From: Mesostigma viride
Lineage: Eukaryota > Streptophyta > Mesostigmatophyceae > Mesostigmatales > Mesostigmataceae
Assembly: GCA_009746045.1 (NCBI GenBank)
Contig: RPFO01001835.1
Location: 1 to 22,192, forward strand
Direction of reading: 5' to 3'
DNA length: 22,192 bases
Part shown: in pieces, positions 14,075 to 21,888 of the stretch
How the letters are laid out: every line of letters starts with the position of its first letter
Position numbering within the stretch: position 1 is the first letter of the stretch
Position numbers and translations under genes: made by a program
The notes under the pieces: model-generated
What the model was told of the DNA's origin: nothing
The model's database searches: none
What the model saw: the letters and a program-made list of their open reading frames with translations, nothing else

Positions 14075-16270
14075 TTATTCTACATCAGGCGGGGTTGCAT
14101 TCTCGTTCGCGAAGTCCACGCCATAGAGCCAGAAAGCCCGCTTCTTGGTTGGGCGGTCCGTCCCTTCCTGGTCGAGAGGATACACCTTCCACACCTTCTG
14201 GAAGACGAGCTTGAGCTTAAACTCGGTGAACACGTGCTTGTAGAAGTCCTCTTCGAATACAATCCGGGAACGAGGGTCGCGTTGCCGGTTCCAATCATTA
14301 AACCGCTTCTGAAACTCCTCCCATGGACAGTAGTTGTGGGCCAAGTCCACTTCGACCCAGGACACGTTGTTCAGGAAGGTGTAGAGAGGGTTAGACGCCT
14401 CCTGTGCTCGCCGCCTGCAGTCAATGAACCATTCCGGGAGATGCTCGATCAGCGCGCCCGTGCCCACTTTGCGAACAAGAGAGAGGTATGCGCGGTTGCC
14501 CTTGACGATGATTCGACCGATGTTGCGCGCGGTTTTCTCTTCCAAGAGCACATCGACGTCACCTTTAGGCTTGTTGTCGAACGGGAAAAGGATGAGACGC
14601 CGCGTGATCTGGTTCGCATTGTCCGCTTGACAAAAAAGCCTGTTGCCGGCGGCCATGAAAGGGGCTTTCCAGATGACACGCGCTGCCCGTTTGTGCTTCT
14701 CGGCGAGCGACATTGTCTCCCCGCTGACGAGCGAAAGCCAGTCCGACTGCGTGAGCGCCCATTTGTCGTTGAGCTCGTAGCTGACGATGACGTACTTGTC
14801 CTTGAGTTGGGCGAGCCCGAAAAGGGGTTCGATGTTGTTCGAAAGAACTCCCGCTTCCTGCCCGTAGATGCACTCGATGATTCGAACTAGCGTCGATTTC
14901 CCCGAACCTGCGATGCCTTTCAGGAAGACCATCACTTCAAAACGGTCCATCTCCTTCAGGCTGTACAGCATCCTTCCCACCGCGAGGGCCCAGTAAGGGC
15001 GCTGAACATCCTCGGCGAAATCTTGATCGTCGAGGACAACGCTTACGGACTCGGTGGGGATGTTAAACCAACCACCGTCGTCGAAATCGCCCTTGAACTC
15101 GTCGTCCTCGAAAAGACTCTCGTCCATGTCGACGTCCGCAAAAAAGCGGCAGGCCCCGACGTTCTGCGGCAGCTCGAGGGCGGGATACTTGAAAAATCGG
15201 TCCTCGTCCGACTTGTAAATCCCGTTCCGGAACGCAAACACGTGCCGGTCACGGGGCACGCAGGCGAAATCCGTCTCCGAAGACGAAATGATCCAGTCCG
15301 CGACCCTCTTGCGTGCGCCTCCATCTCGGCTGGCCAGACCCCAGGCGCCTGTGCGCACGAGGTCGCACTCCTTGCTCACCCATTGCTCAACAGACCCGAT
15401 TCGCGTCCAGAAATGCGTGTCGTGTCCATCCTGCGTGTATTCGCGCTTATAAACGCCGTCATCCGTCTCGTCAACGCCCTTTCGGAGTCCTTGCATACTC
15501 CACCGCATCGTCAACACGAGGATGAGACACTGAAACTCGTTGAGCTGCTTGGGGAGCGACAAGACGCGAGAAATGAGACTCGGAAGGCCTTGCAGATCCT
15601 CCGGAGGAAGCTTGCTCTTGATAGCGCACGAAATACACTCTGCGGTAGAAAACAGGCGCCAGATACACTGATTCATCACAGGGCGGAGGTCCTCTAGAAC
15701 GCGCTCGTCTACGAGCCCGAAGATCAGTGTGACTCGGGTGAGAGAACGCACGTAGCGCGCATCGATGTCGCCGTACAGCGTGATGCCCCCTTCGTCGACG
15801 CGTTTCCAGCAGTCGGCCATGAGATTGTCGTGACGATCTTGACGGTTCGCGAGGTCGAAAATATCCGCTAGCACGTCTTCCATAGAGGCTTTCGCGAGTC
15901 CCTCCTCAGCAACCTTCACAAGGCGCCGGACCTCGTCGTTTGTCATGGCGCTGATCGTTCCGGCAAAATTTACGAGACCTTCTTCCCCTCCGAGATCTCT
16001 CCGGAAACGGACACACTCATCATTGTCGCCACCACCCAAATCCATTCCTGGCTCTTCAGGAGGATGTCTTTGTGTAGGAGGGTATTCGTCATCAGACATC
16101 ATCGCTCCCGGATGCGGCCCTTCGCGTTCAGACACTGGAGCATCGTCCAAAAAGTCCTGGTCTTGCGTGTTAGGGACGTCAACGTTGTCTTCATCCCCGG
16201 ACTCTTCTTCGCCGTCTTCATCTTCTGCCTGGTCGTCCAAAAAACGTGATCGTTTTCTGGTGGTGTCCAT
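14075..16270 (-). CDS. D5-like SF3 replicative helicase
   Basis: 731 aa from ATG 16270; the open frame adds 16 residues to 16318. Using the 747-aa count: residues 17-110 are acidic and disordered. A D5_N-like middle has VFAFRNGIYKS (360-370). The SF3 core has Walker A GIAGSGKST (468-476), Walker B VIVSYELND with E515, motif C PFMAAGNRLF with N559, and an arginine pair in ITRRLILFPF (573/574). The C-terminal 130 residues resemble the winged-helix region of D5 proteins. SF3 D5 helicases unwind DNA at the fork. There is no primase domain: that function is in the separate AEP gene at 4205-5665. The first 60 codons overlap no other gene. Confidence 0.92.
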   Translation of the reverse strand: MDTTRKRSRFLDDQAEDEDGEEESGDEDNVDVPNTQDQDFLDDAPVSEREGPHPGAMMSDDEYPPTQRHPPEEPGMDLGGGDNDECVRFRRDLGGEEGLVNFAGTISAMTNDEVRRLVKVAEEGLAKASMEDVLADIFDLANRQDRHDNLMADCWKRVDEGGITLYGDIDARYVRSLTRVTLIFGLVDERVLEDLRPVMNQCIWRLFSTAECISCAIKSKLPPEDLQGLPSLISRVLSLPKQLNEFQCLILVLTMRWSMQGLRKGVDETDDGVYKREYTQDGHDTHFWTRIGSVEQWVSKECDLVRTGAWGLASRDGGARKRVADWIISSSETDFACVPRDRHVFAFRNGIYKSDEDRFFKYPALELPQNVGACRFFADVDMDESLFEDDEFKGDFDDGGWFNIPTESVSVVLDDQDFAEDVQRPYWALAVGRMLYSLKEMDRFEVMVFLKGIAGSGKSTLVRIIECIYGQEAGVLSNNIEPLFGLAQLKDKYVIVSYELNDKWALTQSDWLSLVSGETMSLAEKHKRAARVIWKAPFMAAGNRLFCQADNANQITRRLILFPFDNKPKGDVDVLLEEKTARNIGRIIVKGNRAYLSLVRKVGTGALIEHLPEWFIDCRRRAQEASNPLYTFLNNVSWVEVDLAHNYCPWEEFQKRFNDWNRQRDPRSRIVFEEDFYKHVFTEFKLKLVFQKVWKVYPLDQEGTDRPTKKRAFWLYGVDFANENATPPDVE

Positions 16271-16318
16271 GGCAGAAAGGCTCTCGCGTGATGACGGCGA
16301 GATTTTTTTCATGACCAA

Positions 16319-16456
16319 CCTTCTTTATCATGCTATTTTTCTATGGGTCATGGTAACGTCTCGGAGTCCGTCCAAAAGTTGGTGACGTCAGAAATATATT
16401 GACGAAACAGAGATCGCGATTTTTATTAAATGATAGTTTAAGACAGATAATCGTCG
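16319..16456. promoter_or_regulatory. Divergent promoter region upstream of the helicase gene
   Basis: Between the helicase (-) and a small membrane protein (+). It contains the palindrome TGACGTCA at 16383-16390, then AAATATATT and TTTTTATTAAATGATAG, an AT-rich stretch suited to core promoters. TGACGTCA is also common inside genes here, so its role is uncertain. Confidence 0.35.
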
Positions 16457-16714
16457 ATGGATTTTGAAAAGGTAACCCAGATTCTTTCTGCCGTTTGTTC
16501 CGTATTCTCAACTGCAGGCGGTTACGTTATCATAAACGAGTTTGATATCGAACAGACTTGGGTAAAGCTTTTAGTTCTGTTCAGCGTCACATTTGTAGCA
16601 TCCAAACGATGGGAAGTTGCGCTACTGGCTACTTGTATAGTGGTACTTGTTGCTGTCACAGCACCTAATTCAGAGGGTCTCATTGTTCAACAGAAAAAAA
16701 AGCTTCAAGGTTGA
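16457..16714 (+). CDS. Small membrane protein with 2-3 TM segments
   Basis: 85 aa. Hydrophobic segments lie at about 7-24 (QILSAVCSVFSTAGGYVII), 34-48 and 54-70 (VALLATCIVVLVAVTA), separated by short polar loops; the tail is basic (QQKKKLQG). The last 10 bases overlap the convergent gene that ends at 16705. No family recognised. Confidence 0.6.
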   Translation: MDFEKVTQILSAVCSVFSTAGGYVIINEFDIEQTWVKLLVLFSVTFVASKRWEVALLATCIVVLVAVTAPNSEGLIVQQKKKLQG

Positions 16715-17790
16715 AGTCTTTGTCCTAACATGGCCCTGTAACCGCCGTGACCATTTGGACGCCCCAAAGTACGCCAGATCATTTTGTCTGCGTCGAAGGC
16801 CGCGTGAACCATTTTTGCCGATGTTTTTTTCAAAAACGAATTGCGCACACCCAGAAGTCTGCGCTCGTATTTGTCGAGCTGCCTCTTCACGTTTTCCAGG
16901 GCGTGCTTTCGAAACACTTGGAAGTTCGAGAATTGTCCTGTGCGAATGGCGTTGTAATCCGCATTACATGAACGCCGAAGAATGAAGTACAAAGAGTTGC
17001 CTTTCATCATCTTGATGGCCGTGTCCTTCCGGAAATTCGACTTCCGCTTGTTATTCACGTCAGACCTTCCGCGGTCGACGATGCGTTGAACCGAATCCCG
17101 ACACGTCGCAAGAACAGGCACGTGACAGACGTACGCGAGTGCCGCAACGCCAGGAGAGCAGCGATACAAGAACCGAACGCGCTGTGCCACGTCCGCTTCG
17201 TCATACATGTTCAGAAAAACCGAAATGCAGAGAAGAAAAAACGAGCCCATATCGATGCCCAGCGCGTCCATCATTATCCAGGCGAGAACTTCGACTCTGC
17301 CCGAGTGATCTCGAACACCGGCCATGTGCGCTGCACGAACTAATGCAGACATCTCCTTGGTATTGTCGGCGTCCGAATCTTCGTTGAGGACACCGAGGAT
17401 TGTCCTCGCGGCGTGCAAATGGTCTTCCGAGAACCTAGATTCGACGTCTTCAGAAACACTGGCCTTTGTTACGATGAAAGCGTATGCAACGTCTCTCTCT
17501 TTGAATTTCGAGCATCCGAGAGGAATGCACTCGGACTCGTAAAACAGGTCGAGCTTTGTTTTTAGGGCGACGAGGCAATCTTCCGCGTTGGAGCTCGCGC
17601 GTATTGTCTCTTTCAGTCTCTCGAAATCGCCTGAAAGGTGGTCTCGAATCTTATTCACTCTAAATTCGTGCTCTTTGACTGCCATCGTATATAATGCATC
17701 GTTTCCCTTTAACGCCTCGGCGACATTGATGACGTCGTCGACAGGAAGCTTGTCGACAACAAGTTGCCACGCCTCTACGGAGTCCATCAA
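16705..17790 (-). CDS. Unknown 361-aa mostly helical protein
   Basis: The ATG at 17788-17790 (or the adjacent ATG at 17785-17787) overlaps the TGA stop of the upstream RING/TRAF gene, so the pair is tightly coupled. The product is helical with charged surfaces and a Cys-containing hydrophobic patch near residues 180-195 (DMGSFFLLCISVFLNMY). The C-terminal 120 residues are very basic (KRKSNFRKDTAIKMMKGN and further K/R), suggesting nucleic-acid binding. Residues about 8-35 (WQLVVDKLPVDDVINVAEAL) faintly resemble an F-box, too weak to assert. No known family assigned. Confidence 0.65.
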   Translation of the reverse strand: MMDSVEAWQLVVDKLPVDDVINVAEALKGNDALYTMAVKEHEFRVNKIRDHLSGDFERLKETIRASSNAEDCLVALKTKLDLFYESECIPLGCSKFKERDVAYAFIVTKASVSEDVESRFSEDHLHAARTILGVLNEDSDADNTKEMSALVRAAHMAGVRDHSGRVEVLAWIMMDALGIDMGSFFLLCISVFLNMYDEADVAQRVRFLYRCSPGVAALAYVCHVPVLATCRDSVQRIVDRGRSDVNNKRKSNFRKDTAIKMMKGNSLYFILRRSCNADYNAIRTGQFSNFQVFRKHALENVKRQLDKYERRLLGVRNSFLKKTSAKMVHAAFDADKMIWRTLGRPNGHGGYRAMLGQRLQP

Positions 17791-18698
17791 TGTAGCCGCA
17801 CGTTTTCGATGGAAATGAAAGAACGAGCAGGGACCTCCGAGCGGTTGGAAGTGTGCGTCACCTCCAAGACGCCGCTTTCGGAAGCAGGTTCTTCTTCCTC
17901 GGTGACACCTTCGTCGCCTTCGTCAGATTCTTCGTCCGATTCTTCTTGCTCCTCGGGCAGTTTTATGTAGTCTTTTCCAGTCTCGCAAAGATCCCAGCGA
18001 TACGAATTGTTCTCATTAGCGATCGTCCAGATTCCGTAGTTGATTCGAGCGTTGCTAACGAGCGACTTGCAGGCCTGGGTTGCGAAACAGCACGCTGTCT
18101 CGTGTGCGACAACGTCGAGTTTCGACCCTACGTGCTTGCATCCACTCCCCTCCAAGAAAAAACGACATGGGAAGTAAGCGCATTCCGCCTTGTGTTGCAG
18201 CAAGTCCTTTCTTTGCACAGAAATTGTGCACCCGTGCGTCTGATTAGGACAAACCACGAGGTCGTGATTACATCCGCCGTTCTTGGAGTGAAGTTGAACT
18301 TCATCCGCCGAACCTTCGAACGCGCAACCGCGAATCCAGTTCGTGCATTTGCGACGAACCAACGACGTCACCCTACCGAGCGTTACAAGGTGCTCAAATT
18401 TGTATCGAGGCCACGGGGCGCGGCAGAGAATGCACTTCCCACTTGTGCTTGCCACCAACCCTCCCCTTTGCTTTTGTCTATATACCAAATCCCTCAAACA
18501 AGGTTTCTGACACACCACCGCCTCGCACTTCCCCCCTTCCGTCCTCGTACGACATTGAAGAGCGACAGGTGACGAAAGCACACCCATGCAAACGTGGCAT
18601 TGCAAATCTTCTGCTGATATTTGAATCGTCTTTGACGACTCGGCGTAATCCATTTTTTGGATAGAGCTACAAGCAGCGGGGGTTTTATTTTGAGACAA
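17787..18698 (-). CDS. RING finger plus TRAF-type zinc-finger protein
   Basis: 303 aa from ATG 18698, or 288 from M16. The RING-like module is C34-x2-C37, C49, C58/C63/C67 and C89-x2-C92 followed by P95. TRAF-type fingers follow: C118/C125, then C150/C157/H169/C173 and C178/C187/H199/C203. After about residue 205 comes a Trp-containing segment, then a strongly acidic run (EEQEESDEESDEGDEG, about 246-261) and a Ser/Thr tail. Host RING-TRAF proteins are E3 ubiquitin ligases and signalling adaptors. A viral version could redirect ubiquitination or mimic TRAF/SIAH signalling. The acquisition route from a host is inferred, not shown. Confidence 0.75.
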   Translation of the reverse strand: MSQNKTPAACSSIQKMDYAESSKTIQISAEDLQCHVCMGVLSSPVALQCRTRTEGGKCEAVVCQKPCLRDLVYRQKQRGGLVASTSGKCILCRAPWPRYKFEHLVTLGRVTSLVRRKCTNWIRGCAFEGSADEVQLHSKNGGCNHDLVVCPNQTHGCTISVQRKDLLQHKAECAYFPCRFFLEGSGCKHVGSKLDVVAHETACCFATQACKSLVSNARINYGIWTIANENNSYRWDLCETGKDYIKLPEEQEESDEESDEGDEGVTEEEEPASESGVLEVTHTSNRSEVPARSFISIENVRLH

Positions 18699-18738
18699 TA
18701 GAACGAACGAGTTTTTTATTCATTTTAATAGTTCAAAG

Positions 18739-18939
18739 ATGGATTCTTTTTGGCACCCGGAGCACAACAACTTAGCAGTGCTGCCTTGGTCGGGCGAATT
18801 TATCGACGCCTATGGTTCGTATTACGACCACCCAGAACTAGGTGTTCGTTTTTTTGTGGCTGAAATTCGAGACGAATTCTCTCAATCAGCAGGTTCGGTT
18901 TCCTCGACATCCTCTCCGTCAGCCTCTTCTTCTTCTTGA
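18739..18939 (+). CDS. Small unknown protein, tail antisense to acidic gene
   Basis: 66 aa. The first about 50 residues look protein-like (MDSFWHPEHNNLAVLPWSGE, then aromatic-rich GSYYDHPELGVRFF). The last 16 are Ser/Thr-rich and are the antisense of the Glu-rich tail of the gene at 18882-19373 (58 bp overlap), so that tail is dictated by the opposite strand. TTTTAATAG and an A-rich segment precede the ATG. No cysteine or TM. Short and unsupported by any family, so only moderately likely. Confidence 0.45.
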   Translation: MDSFWHPEHNNLAVLPWSGEFIDAYGSYYDHPELGVRFFVAEIRDEFSQSAGSVSSTSSPSASSSS

Positions 18940-19373
18940 TCCATCTCTTCCTCTTCTCCCTCCGTTTCCTTCTCCTTCTTCTGTTTACCGGGACTCTTCT
19001 TCTTATTCGAGACGCGACACAAAGCCTTGACTTCCTCCACGACAGGAGAAAGTATATGGGAGATGCAAGCCTCCGCTTTCTCCTCGTCGCCATTGAAGAA
19101 GGCAATCATCCGCTCTTGGATGACCTCCTTAAGAGGCACCCGCTTCTTCCGCGTCTTCACAAGAAGCTTGTCATCCCGGCCTGAGATGTTACAAGCGTCA
19201 ACTCCAGCGCTTAACATCGCAGTCAAGATGTCACCTTGAAGAGACTTTCTCTTCTTGCGCAAGGGGGCGAGATCCTTCGAAGAAGATTTCAAAGCGTCAT
19301 CGATCTCAATGAACTCAGTTGTCATGGAACGCATCTTGTTTCGCCACCCTTCAAACTCCACCGCTCCATCCAT
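18882..19373 (-). CDS. Coiled-coil, basic and acidic-tailed small protein
   Basis: 163 aa. Residues 1-55 are helical with heptad-like Leu/Ile spacing and an RKKRKSLQ basic stretch. A central block reads ISGRDDKLLVKTRKKRVPLK (63-82) and then VIQERMIAFFNGDEEKAEAC. The C-terminal 50 residues are Lys-rich then almost purely Glu/Asp. The arrangement resembles a set of small NCLDV proteins I cannot name with the layout 'leucine-rich helix, G-x-KL-x-K-x-x-x-R-x-PL', of unknown function; DNA-binding or chromatin-like behaviour is possible. It is first of a minus-strand run reaching the right edge. Confidence 0.65.
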   Translation of the reverse strand: MDGAVEFEGWRNKMRSMTTEFIEIDDALKSSSKDLAPLRKKRKSLQGDILTAMLSAGVDACNISGRDDKLLVKTRKKRVPLKEVIQERMIAFFNGDEEKAEACISHILSPVVEEVKALCRVSNKKKSPGKQKKEKETEGEEEEMDQEEEEADGEDVEETEPAD

Positions 19374-19434
19374 TGTACTTGCGTCTCACTTTTTGAGACT
19401 ATTTAATTACCAACGCACAGGGCGAACCTAATTT

Positions 19435-20136
19435 CTACAGAGACGTCAACTCCGAGTTATGGCCTGGCGCGCCATAAAACGTGTTTGGAGCCGGGCGCGT
19501 GGATTCACCCGTCATCCCAAGAGATTGAGTGGAAGTGACCGGGGGCATTGAGAAAGTCTGGATTCCCGAGTCCTCGCCCCACGTCGGAGTCTGATAGCGG
19601 GGATCAAACGCCATCGTTGGCGGCGGAGTGAACTGCGAGGCAGGAGCCGCGCCGCCGCAAGTACACATTAGACTATCGTCAATCTTGATGCTTCCGAAGG
19701 CCCCGGTTGAGGCAAGATTCATTTGACCGAACATACCGAAATTCATTGGTGCCGGAATGTACTCCCTCAACGTTTGAATACCCTGAAAAGGCAGGTCCTT
19801 GCGGTTGCTAGTCACGGCCAAGACCCCCTCGGACTGCTTGAGCATCGCACTAATGACATCTTCCTTGGTCGGCATTAAGTCCATGGCGAATTGCATTTGA
19901 GCGTCGAAACCGCTCCCGTGCTGCGAAAGACGAGGAGCTGCACGAGTGTCTATACCATAGGCCGTGTCGTACTCGTCCGATGGGATGATTTTCGTTTCGG
20001 TACCAAGTTGCTGGGCGGAACGAAGCGACTCAAATTCAGGGTCAGCGCACAGGTCGGGAAACACTTGAGGGCGCTCACGGGCCCCGATGTAGCTTTCCGA
20101 ACGGGATGAAGGAGCGTTGCAATATGAAGTGGACAT
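19435..20136 (-). CDS. Unknown 233-aa Gly/Pro/Thr-rich protein
   Basis: The start at ATG 20136 is chosen over 20214 because the upstream codons overlap the Vsr-like gene. Mostly disordered composition: acidic and polar N-part, KIIPSDEYDTAYGIDTRAA (about 50-68), a helix near MQFAMDLMPTKEDVISAML (about 80-98), then Gly/Pro/Thr-rich sequence with CTCGG at about 160 and a low-complexity C-terminus. Such composition suits a virion or scaffold-like protein. No family recognised. Confidence 0.65.
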   Translation of the reverse strand: MSTSYCNAPSSRSESYIGARERPQVFPDLCADPEFESLRSAQQLGTETKIIPSDEYDTAYGIDTRAAPRLSQHGSGFDAQMQFAMDLMPTKEDVISAMLKQSEGVLAVTSNRKDLPFQGIQTLREYIPAPMNFGMFGQMNLASTGAFGSIKIDDSLMCTCGGAAPASQFTPPPTMAFDPRYQTPTWGEDSGIQTFSMPPVTSTQSLGMTGESTRPAPNTFYGAPGHNSELTSL

Positions 20137-20149
20137 CTTTATCACTATT

Positions 20150-20620
20150 CTAATACAATTTCTTTTGGAACGGATGTACCTCTGGCACTTCCCATTCCGG
20201 CGGAGATTCTCCATCGTCTTCGCATTCCCATCGCGTTTCGAGTTGGTAACCCAGGCTCAATATTTCGCGTTCTTTTTGTTTTGTACGGACGTAGAGCTCG
20301 CCGTTCAGACACTTTTTCACAGGGTGAATCGAAAAAAAGTCGTATTTGTCAGGATTTCCGTGCCAGAAGTCTCCGTGGTATTCGAACACCGTAGGAGGAC
20401 GCGTATCTGTCGTGAACCCGTCAACTGCGACTTTTCGACCGTTTCGAGTCACGATGAGTTTCTCGCCTTTATTAGCCGCGTGTTGAATCCGTATGCCGCG
20501 CTCGGCCTCGATGCTCCGAAGCCATTTACTGCACTTTGACTCTCGCTGTTGACGGCATACAGCGATCAATACGAACGTCCTGAAGGCTTGCATTCTACTT
20601 GGAGGTTTGGACCATTGCAT
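20150..20620 (-). CDS. Vsr-like PD-(D/E)xK endonuclease domain protein
   Basis: 156 aa from ATG 20620, or 147 from M10. The core is IQHAANKGEKLI (about 45-56), KVAVDGFTTDTRPPTVFEYH (about 63-82, with D67 and E80), then GDFWHGNPDKYD (83-94) and NGELYVRTKQKEREILSLGY with a following WE. This DG...EFHG-x-WHGNP pattern is the very-short-patch-repair/restriction-like fold found alone or fused to polymerases in many large eukaryotic viruses and polinton-like elements. It should be a nickase or mismatch/repair-type nuclease; in some elements it acts in homing or replication. No methyltransferase partner is present nearby. It lies 13 bp before the next start on the same strand. Confidence 0.78.
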   Translation of the reverse strand: MQWSKPPSRMQAFRTFVLIAVCRQQRESKCSKWLRSIEAERGIRIQHAANKGEKLIVTRNGRKVAVDGFTTDTRPPTVFEYHGDFWHGNPDKYDFFSIHPVKKCLNGELYVRTKQKEREILSLGYQLETRWECEDDGESPPEWEVPEVHPFQKKLY

Positions 20621-20643
20621 TGTGATAAGCTTTTTTTATGTCC

Positions 20644-21078
20644 CTAAGACGCGCACACTTGATCCATTAAAGAGTCTAGAGGCTTCACGACAAAGAAGAA
20701 GAGTGTTGCGTATACCCCCATAAAACCCGCTATACTGGCGGCGTGAGCGATAATGCCCCAAGACGGGAAATACATTCCGTTGAATCCGGACGTCGAAACG
20801 AGCAAGCCCGTGATTAAACCGACGACGACTCCGACCGCTAGGAACTTTCGGCCTGTTGGGAATTTTTCTTGATAGTCTCTCGACCAACGCACGGCCGCCA
20901 AATTTCCTAGTGCAAGTGCTATGATGACGAGAAACACGACGTACTCGGTGTGCACGTAACTGACCGTGTTAGATGGCGTGACAAGCGCGCGGATAGCTGC
21001 AAGGTAAAGAGGAAGTACTATTGATACGGGCGCCGCGGATCCCACGGCAAGAGACTTGATAACACTTTCGAGTTGCAT
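20644..21078 (-). CDS. Four-TM membrane protein, unknown
   Basis: 144 aa. Hydrophobic segments lie at about 10-30, 46-63 (VVFLVIIALALGNLAAV), 80-98 and 108-130, with short loops and a basic stretch (RDYQEKFPTGRKF, 66-78) on one side. Both ends are short; the C-terminus is MDQVCAS. Nothing in the sequence assigns a transport or fusion function. The gene is 23 bp upstream of the Vsr-like gene on the same strand and 42 bp downstream of the ssDNA-binding-like gene. Confidence 0.7.
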   Translation of the reverse strand: MQLESVIKSLAVGSAAPVSIVLPLYLAAIRALVTPSNTVSYVHTEYVVFLVIIALALGNLAAVRWSRDYQEKFPTGRKFLAVGVVVGLITGLLVSTSGFNGMYFPSWGIIAHAASIAGFMGVYATLFFFVVKPLDSLMDQVCAS

Positions 21079-21120
21079 CCGTTTATTATTAGCAATTGAA
21101 ATAATAATCAGTACAAAAGA

Positions 21121-21840
21121 TCACTCGTCCATTTCGCGCAACCGCCTCGATTCGGGCTCCTCATCAGACCCAATCGCTCTGTCAATGAAACAGTAACCGT
21201 CAGGCATTCTGCTCGAGGGGAAAAACTGGAGAGACTGCACGACAGGCGTGCAACCGTACTGCTTGTCCATGAACCACATACGAGACACCTCGAGAATGGC
21301 TTGGACCTCGCATCCTTTCTGGACATCGGCGTAGGTGACAGGACGCCTCTCTTCGTCGAAAAATCGGCACTGAAAGTGGTTGTCGCGGAAAGGAACATTG
21401 CACTTCAGAGTGGGAGGATACTCTGATTTCTTTGAGGGTTTGATCGCCGACGTGTAGAGTTCTTCGACAAGCTCTAAGCTCATCCTCTTCCCAAACCATT
21501 CCATACACTTTTGGTGGGACTGGCGCTTGTTTTGGTCGTCCAGAGCGACCCAAATGTTGTAAAAAAGATTGTTATCAGTTCCTTCGCTCGTGTAGCCGTC
21601 GAAAGACAGGTCGAGAGTATACTTTTTGTCCCCTTGGCCGCTCTTGGGCTCAAAACAGCTGATCCCGAATGGCGCTCGCATGCGAGGTGTTTGGATGCGC
21701 ACAGGAGTGCCGTCGTTCACATAGGAAAGGTAAGCGGACAAGGCTCCAGGTCCAGATTGACCTCTTCCTGTGCGTTTCGGGTCTTTGTAAATCACTTTAG
21801 CCGGGTCAAAGTCGTCAAAGAGGACGATTGTAGAAGCCAT
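21121..21840 (-). CDS. Putative ssDNA-binding-like NCLDV protein
   Basis: 239 aa from ATG 21840; an upstream ATG at 21855 adds five residues. It matches, from memory, a family found in many NCLDVs (possibly DUF5871, considered OB-fold ssDNA-binding): VRIQTPRMRAPFGISCFEP near 47-65, KYTLDLSFDGY (72-82), NNLFYNIWVALDDQ, then YPPTLKCNVPF and DVQKGCEVQAILEVSRMWF (about 174-192). The end is acidic (EEPESRRLREMDE), like the acidic tails of replication SSBs that recruit partners. An SSB role would complete the primase/helicase/YqaJ set, but the naming is uncertain. Confidence 0.6.
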   Translation of the reverse strand: MASTIVLFDDFDPAKVIYKDPKRTGRGQSGPGALSAYLSYVNDGTPVRIQTPRMRAPFGISCFEPKSGQGDKKYTLDLSFDGYTSEGTDNNLFYNIWVALDDQNKRQSHQKCMEWFGKRMSLELVEELYTSAIKPSKKSEYPPTLKCNVPFRDNHFQCRFFDEERRPVTYADVQKGCEVQAILEVSRMWFMDKQYGCTPVVQSLQFFPSSRMPDGYCFIDRAIGSDEEPESRRLREMDE

Positions 21841-21888
21841 GGCGGAAGATGGCAAGGTCGCTTGGCGAGGTCACTACTGTCTCGGCTT

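Noticed and set aside
13871-14890. 339-codon plus-strand frame
   Set aside because: Entirely antisense to the D5 helicase C-terminal half and its small neighbour; long only because of the GC-rich helicase codons.
16383-16390. TGACGTCA as a viral promoter signature
   Set aside because: The octamer also occurs inside coding regions (for example 5870, 6827 and 21924), so it is not specific to promoters.
17853-18572. 239-codon plus-strand frame
   Set aside because: Antisense to the RING/TRAF gene, whose zinc ligands establish the minus frame.
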